The notes beneath the pieces are model-generated. The model had not been told where the DNA came from. It saw only the letters and a program-made list of their open reading frames with translations, and searched no databases. 6,162 nucleotides of DNA, taken from a bacterium. GTDB lineage: Bacteria > Bipolaricaulota > Bipolaricaulia > UBA7950 > UBA9294. Positions 4,104 to 6,162 of this stretch are shown here, in pieces (within the stretch, counting starts at the first letter, position 1; each line of letters opens with the position of its first letter). A program made the translations under genes and the position numbers. The stretch spans positions 1 through 6,162 of the forward strand of contig DAOVHV010000066.1 in the NCBI GenBank assembly GCA_030671645.1. Direction: 5' to 3'.

Positions 4104-6152
4104 TCATTCGGAACTTGCTGCTCCATCGTTGTCAGTTTCTTGGTTCGTTGTCAGCGAATCCAGCAAGTTCTCAAGCAAGCCCGGCAGTCCGATCGCATCC
4201 ACGTCGCCGGATCCATCTTCGCTCGCATCCCCTGCCAAATCACCAATCACAGGAAGATCCTGAAGGAAGCCGCCACCAGCTTCCTCAATGATGGAGCGGG
4301 CTGCTGATTCAGCTTGCTGCTGCACCGCCTTGAAACTCGTATCAAGGGGGATTCCTTCGACTCCACCGAGCCCGTCAATTCGATGACCAAGTTCCTCGAT
4401 GGTTCGATTCAACTCGCGCTTGCCCGCCATCATCAATCCCTCGCGAGCAATCTCCAGCAGTGGAGCTTCCCATGCCAACGCCGGAGCATCGGACGAGCCT
4501 TCAATCGCAGCGCCAAATACGATTGGGACTTCGCCGGCGTAGCGGTTGATCCCTTCTATCACACGGGCCGCTGTTCCGGCCGGCAGCCCAAACAGCGTGC
4601 GATCCGGGGACACGTCGATTTCGAACTCCTCCAGCAGGAATGATGTTGTCCCGGTTGCTGATTCGCCTTCGAAACGCAGCGAACCGGAAATCGATGCCAG
4701 CCCTGAAGTAATTCGCACCGGCAAGGTGGTGGCATAGAACCGTGCCACTCGCGGAAGATCGATGCGTCTCAAGGCGAAGTCGTAGGTACTCACGATTCCA
4801 CTCTCGGACTCGGTGAACGTAGCCGACAGCTGGAATCCGGATTCGGGATCGTCGCCCCATTGACCGCGCAATGACAAATGAATGGGCTCGGTTCGCAACG
4901 TCGCCGGGAACGCCAGATTGGACACCTCTACCTCGAACAGCGTAATCGGCGGCAACGGCCCTTCAGAGTTTGTGGCAGTTTCATCCTTCAATGAAATGAG
5001 AATTCGCCCTATTTGCAGTCGCTGGATGGCAAACGGTGGACGGAAGTCGGGAAACGATCGACCGCCGCTATAGGCGGCATACGGATCTTCTCGCGGGGAC
5101 AGCGGCTTCCACTGTCCAAGATAGTCAAGCAAATGCCGCAGCAAGCCGAGCCAGTCCACCTTGTCCGCATGCTGGGCCGCCCACTCCAGGTAGCCGTCCG
5201 CATTCCATCCGGAAGACGGGTTGTCGATATTGAGCGTGCCGTCCGGCTCGCGCTTGACGTGCAGTTCGGCATCCGCGATCACGACCGAGTTGAACACCAC
5301 TCGTTTGGAGATCAAGGAAAGCATGCCGGCATCGACCTTCAATTCCGGGATGACGACCAGATTCTCATCAGGAGCCTCGGGATCCTGAATCGTAAACTCG
5401 GACAAGGTCAGACCGCCCGTGAATAGGTTGAAAGCGGAATCCGATACCGTTACTTCCGACCCCACCACCCAGGATGCCGTTGAGGTGGCCAACGTTCCCG
5501 CAAAGAAGGGAACGACAATCGCCGCGATCAGATAGGCAACGACATACAAGGCCGGCAACCCAATGAGCATCTTCCAACGGATGAAGCGAAAGATGCCCTT
5601 GGGAGGAGGCTTGACCTCATACTTGGTCGCGCCGCCGGCCAGAAACCTTCGAGCCAGTCCTACCCCTCGCTTCCCCTTCAACCAGCCGGATACCCGCCAG
5701 CCGGACACCCGGGCGGCGAACGAATCGCGATATCGACGGACAAGCAGCCTGATAAGGAAGAAAACGGGAATCGCCAGTGCCAGCGCCAGCATGAGACTGC
5801 CGAGCAGTAAGTACCGCGAATACCCCATCGGCGCGATCACGGGAAGATGGAACAGCCAGCGCCAGAACGCGTCCAATCCACGTTGAGAATCCAACAGCCA
5901 TTTCCCGATGGCGTACGAAGCCGGGGCGACCGCAAGGGAAATCAGCTTGAAGACGCCCAAGGAAATCAAGAACGCTCTGAACGAACAGCGAAACAGAAGC
6001 GCCAGCGTCGCGGGAATCAGAATGTGCAATCCCATCGGAGGAAGACCGGCGAAGACGCCCAGCGCAAAAGCGAATCCGATTTGATTGGGGGAAAGGTTTG
6101 ATTTCAGAATCGCCAGAATCTTCTTGATCCGAGCAAGCGGAGTTGGCAGCAA
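4104..6152 (-). CDS. Fusion of a DUF2062-type membrane domain with an AsmA-like periplasmic region
   Basis: 682 residues, TTG start behind GGAGGT at the window edge. Residues 20-52 (NLSPNQIGFAFALGVFAGLP and on) match the 'SP..iA.GFA.GvF.G..P' opening of DUF2062. Hydrophobic segments lie at about 26-52, 57-84 and 112-138. A basic linker (139-194) carries a duplicated RVSGW. A fourth hydrophobic segment (195-220) then starts an AsmA-like part: LTLSEFTIQDPEAP (248-261), VVFNSVVIADAELHVKREPD (285-304), GTLNI, then beta-rich sequence to about 560, a helical stretch (565-625) and an acidic, glycine-rich tail. I recall two uncharacterised families, TIGR03546 (short, membrane) and TIGR03545 (long, AsmA-like), normally made by adjacent genes; this looks like their fusion. 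AsmA-type proteins are linked to lipid or outer-membrane assembly, so an inner-membrane anchor with a periplasmic body is inferred. First gene of the operon with the DUF362 gene. Confidence 0.87.
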   Translation of the reverse strand: MLPTPLARIKKILAILKSNLSPNQIGFAFALGVFAGLPPMGLHILIPATLALLFRCSFRAFLISLGVFKLISLAVAPASYAIGKWLLDSQRGLDAFWRWLFHLPVIAPMGYSRYLLLGSLMLALALAIPVFFLIRLLVRRYRDSFAARVSGWRVSGWLKGKRGVGLARRFLAGGATKYEVKPPPKGIFRFIRWKMLIGLPALYVVAYLIAAIVVPFFAGTLATSTASWVVGSEVTVSDSAFNLFTGGLTLSEFTIQDPEAPDENLVVIPELKVDAGMLSLISKRVVFNSVVIADAELHVKREPDGTLNIDNPSSGWNADGYLEWAAQHADKVDWLGLLRHLLDYLGQWKPLSPREDPYAAYSGGRSFPDFRPPFAIQRLQIGRILISLKDETATNSEGPLPPITLFEVEVSNLAFPATLRTEPIHLSLRGQWGDDPESGFQLSATFTESESGIVSTYDFALRRIDLPRVARFYATTLPVRITSGLASISGSLRFEGESATGTTSFLLEEFEIDVSPDRTLFGLPAGTAARVIEGINRYAGEVPIVFGAAIEGSSDAPALAWEAPLLEIAREGLMMAGKRELNRTIEELGHRIDGLGGVEGIPLDTSFKAVQQQAESAARSIIEEAGGGFLQDLPVIGDLAGDASEDGSGDVDAIGLPGLLENLLDSLTTNQETDNDGAASSE
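5682..5711 (-). repeat. Tandem 15-base duplication in the linker of the fusion protein
   Basis: CCAGCCGGATACCCG (5682-5696) is followed directly by CCAGCCGGACACCCG (5697-5711), one mismatch apart. It keeps the frame and encodes RVSGW twice (residues about 148-157) in the basic linker between the membrane and AsmA-like parts. A slippage duplication tolerated in a flexible linker is the simplest reading. Confidence 0.85.
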
Positions 6153-6156
6153 TCGT

Positions 6157-6162
6157 ACCTCC
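6157..6162 (-). promoter_or_regulatory. Ribosome binding site supporting the TTG start of the fusion gene
   Basis: The minus strand reads GGAGGTACGATTG. The GGAGGT is four bases from the TTG at 6150-6152, the same spacing as the other minus-strand genes. The frame remains open to the window edge, so a start further out cannot be excluded, but an SD this good in register favours TTG. Confidence 0.75.

Overview
The window reads as chromosome of a Gram-negative bacterium, probably from a poorly cultured lineage. The evidence for an outer membrane is indirect: a large AsmA-like, inner-membrane-anchored periplasmic protein. Base composition is moderate, somewhat above half G+C by eye. Shine-Dalgarno (SD) sites are strong (GGAGG or GAGGAG) in front of every minus-strand gene. 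I cannot name a phylum from sequence alone. The leucine-rich repeat (LRR) protein style, with its 'NPGLG..D.IDLR' end cap, is common in environmental and metagenome-derived genomes. There is no mobile element, CRISPR array, tRNA or rRNA gene.

Layout, left to right. (1) Bases 1-1013, plus strand: the 3' part of a gene for an LRR protein of 22-residue, internalin-like repeats. Its reading frame runs open through the left edge, so its start lies outside. (2) Bases 1042-2259, minus strand: a complete ATP-grasp ligase-like gene, convergent with the LRR gene and 28 bases from it. (3) Bases 2260-2451: a spacer with a strong GC-rich hairpin directly behind the next gene. (4) Bases 2452-2667, minus strand: a 71-residue charged helical protein of unknown function, preceded by a possible 25-codon ORF (2694-2771) with its own excellent SD site. 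(5) Bases 2772-3118: no protein gene, but on the minus strand a near-consensus sigma-70-type promoter (3078-3105) followed by a roughly 300-base leader with several stem-loops, two of which are mutually exclusive. (6) Bases 3112-3137: an intrinsic terminator for the gene to its right. (7) Bases 3155-4075, minus strand: a DUF362-family protein. (8) Bases 4104-6152, minus strand: a 682-residue protein joining an N-terminal DUF2062-type membrane domain to an AsmA-like region. It starts at TTG behind a GGAGGT at the very right edge.

Four transcription units can be inferred. The first is the AsmA-like gene plus the DUF362 gene, 28 bases apart, co-transcribed and ended at 3112-3137. The second starts at 3078-3105 and covers the leader, the 25-codon ORF and the 71-codon gene, and probably ends at 2416-2438. 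The third is the ATP-grasp gene, alone or by read-through. The fourth is the LRR gene on the opposite strand. The most unusual items are the DUF2062-AsmA fusion and the long structured leader with a tiny ORF. The claim that the leader is regulatory is inference.
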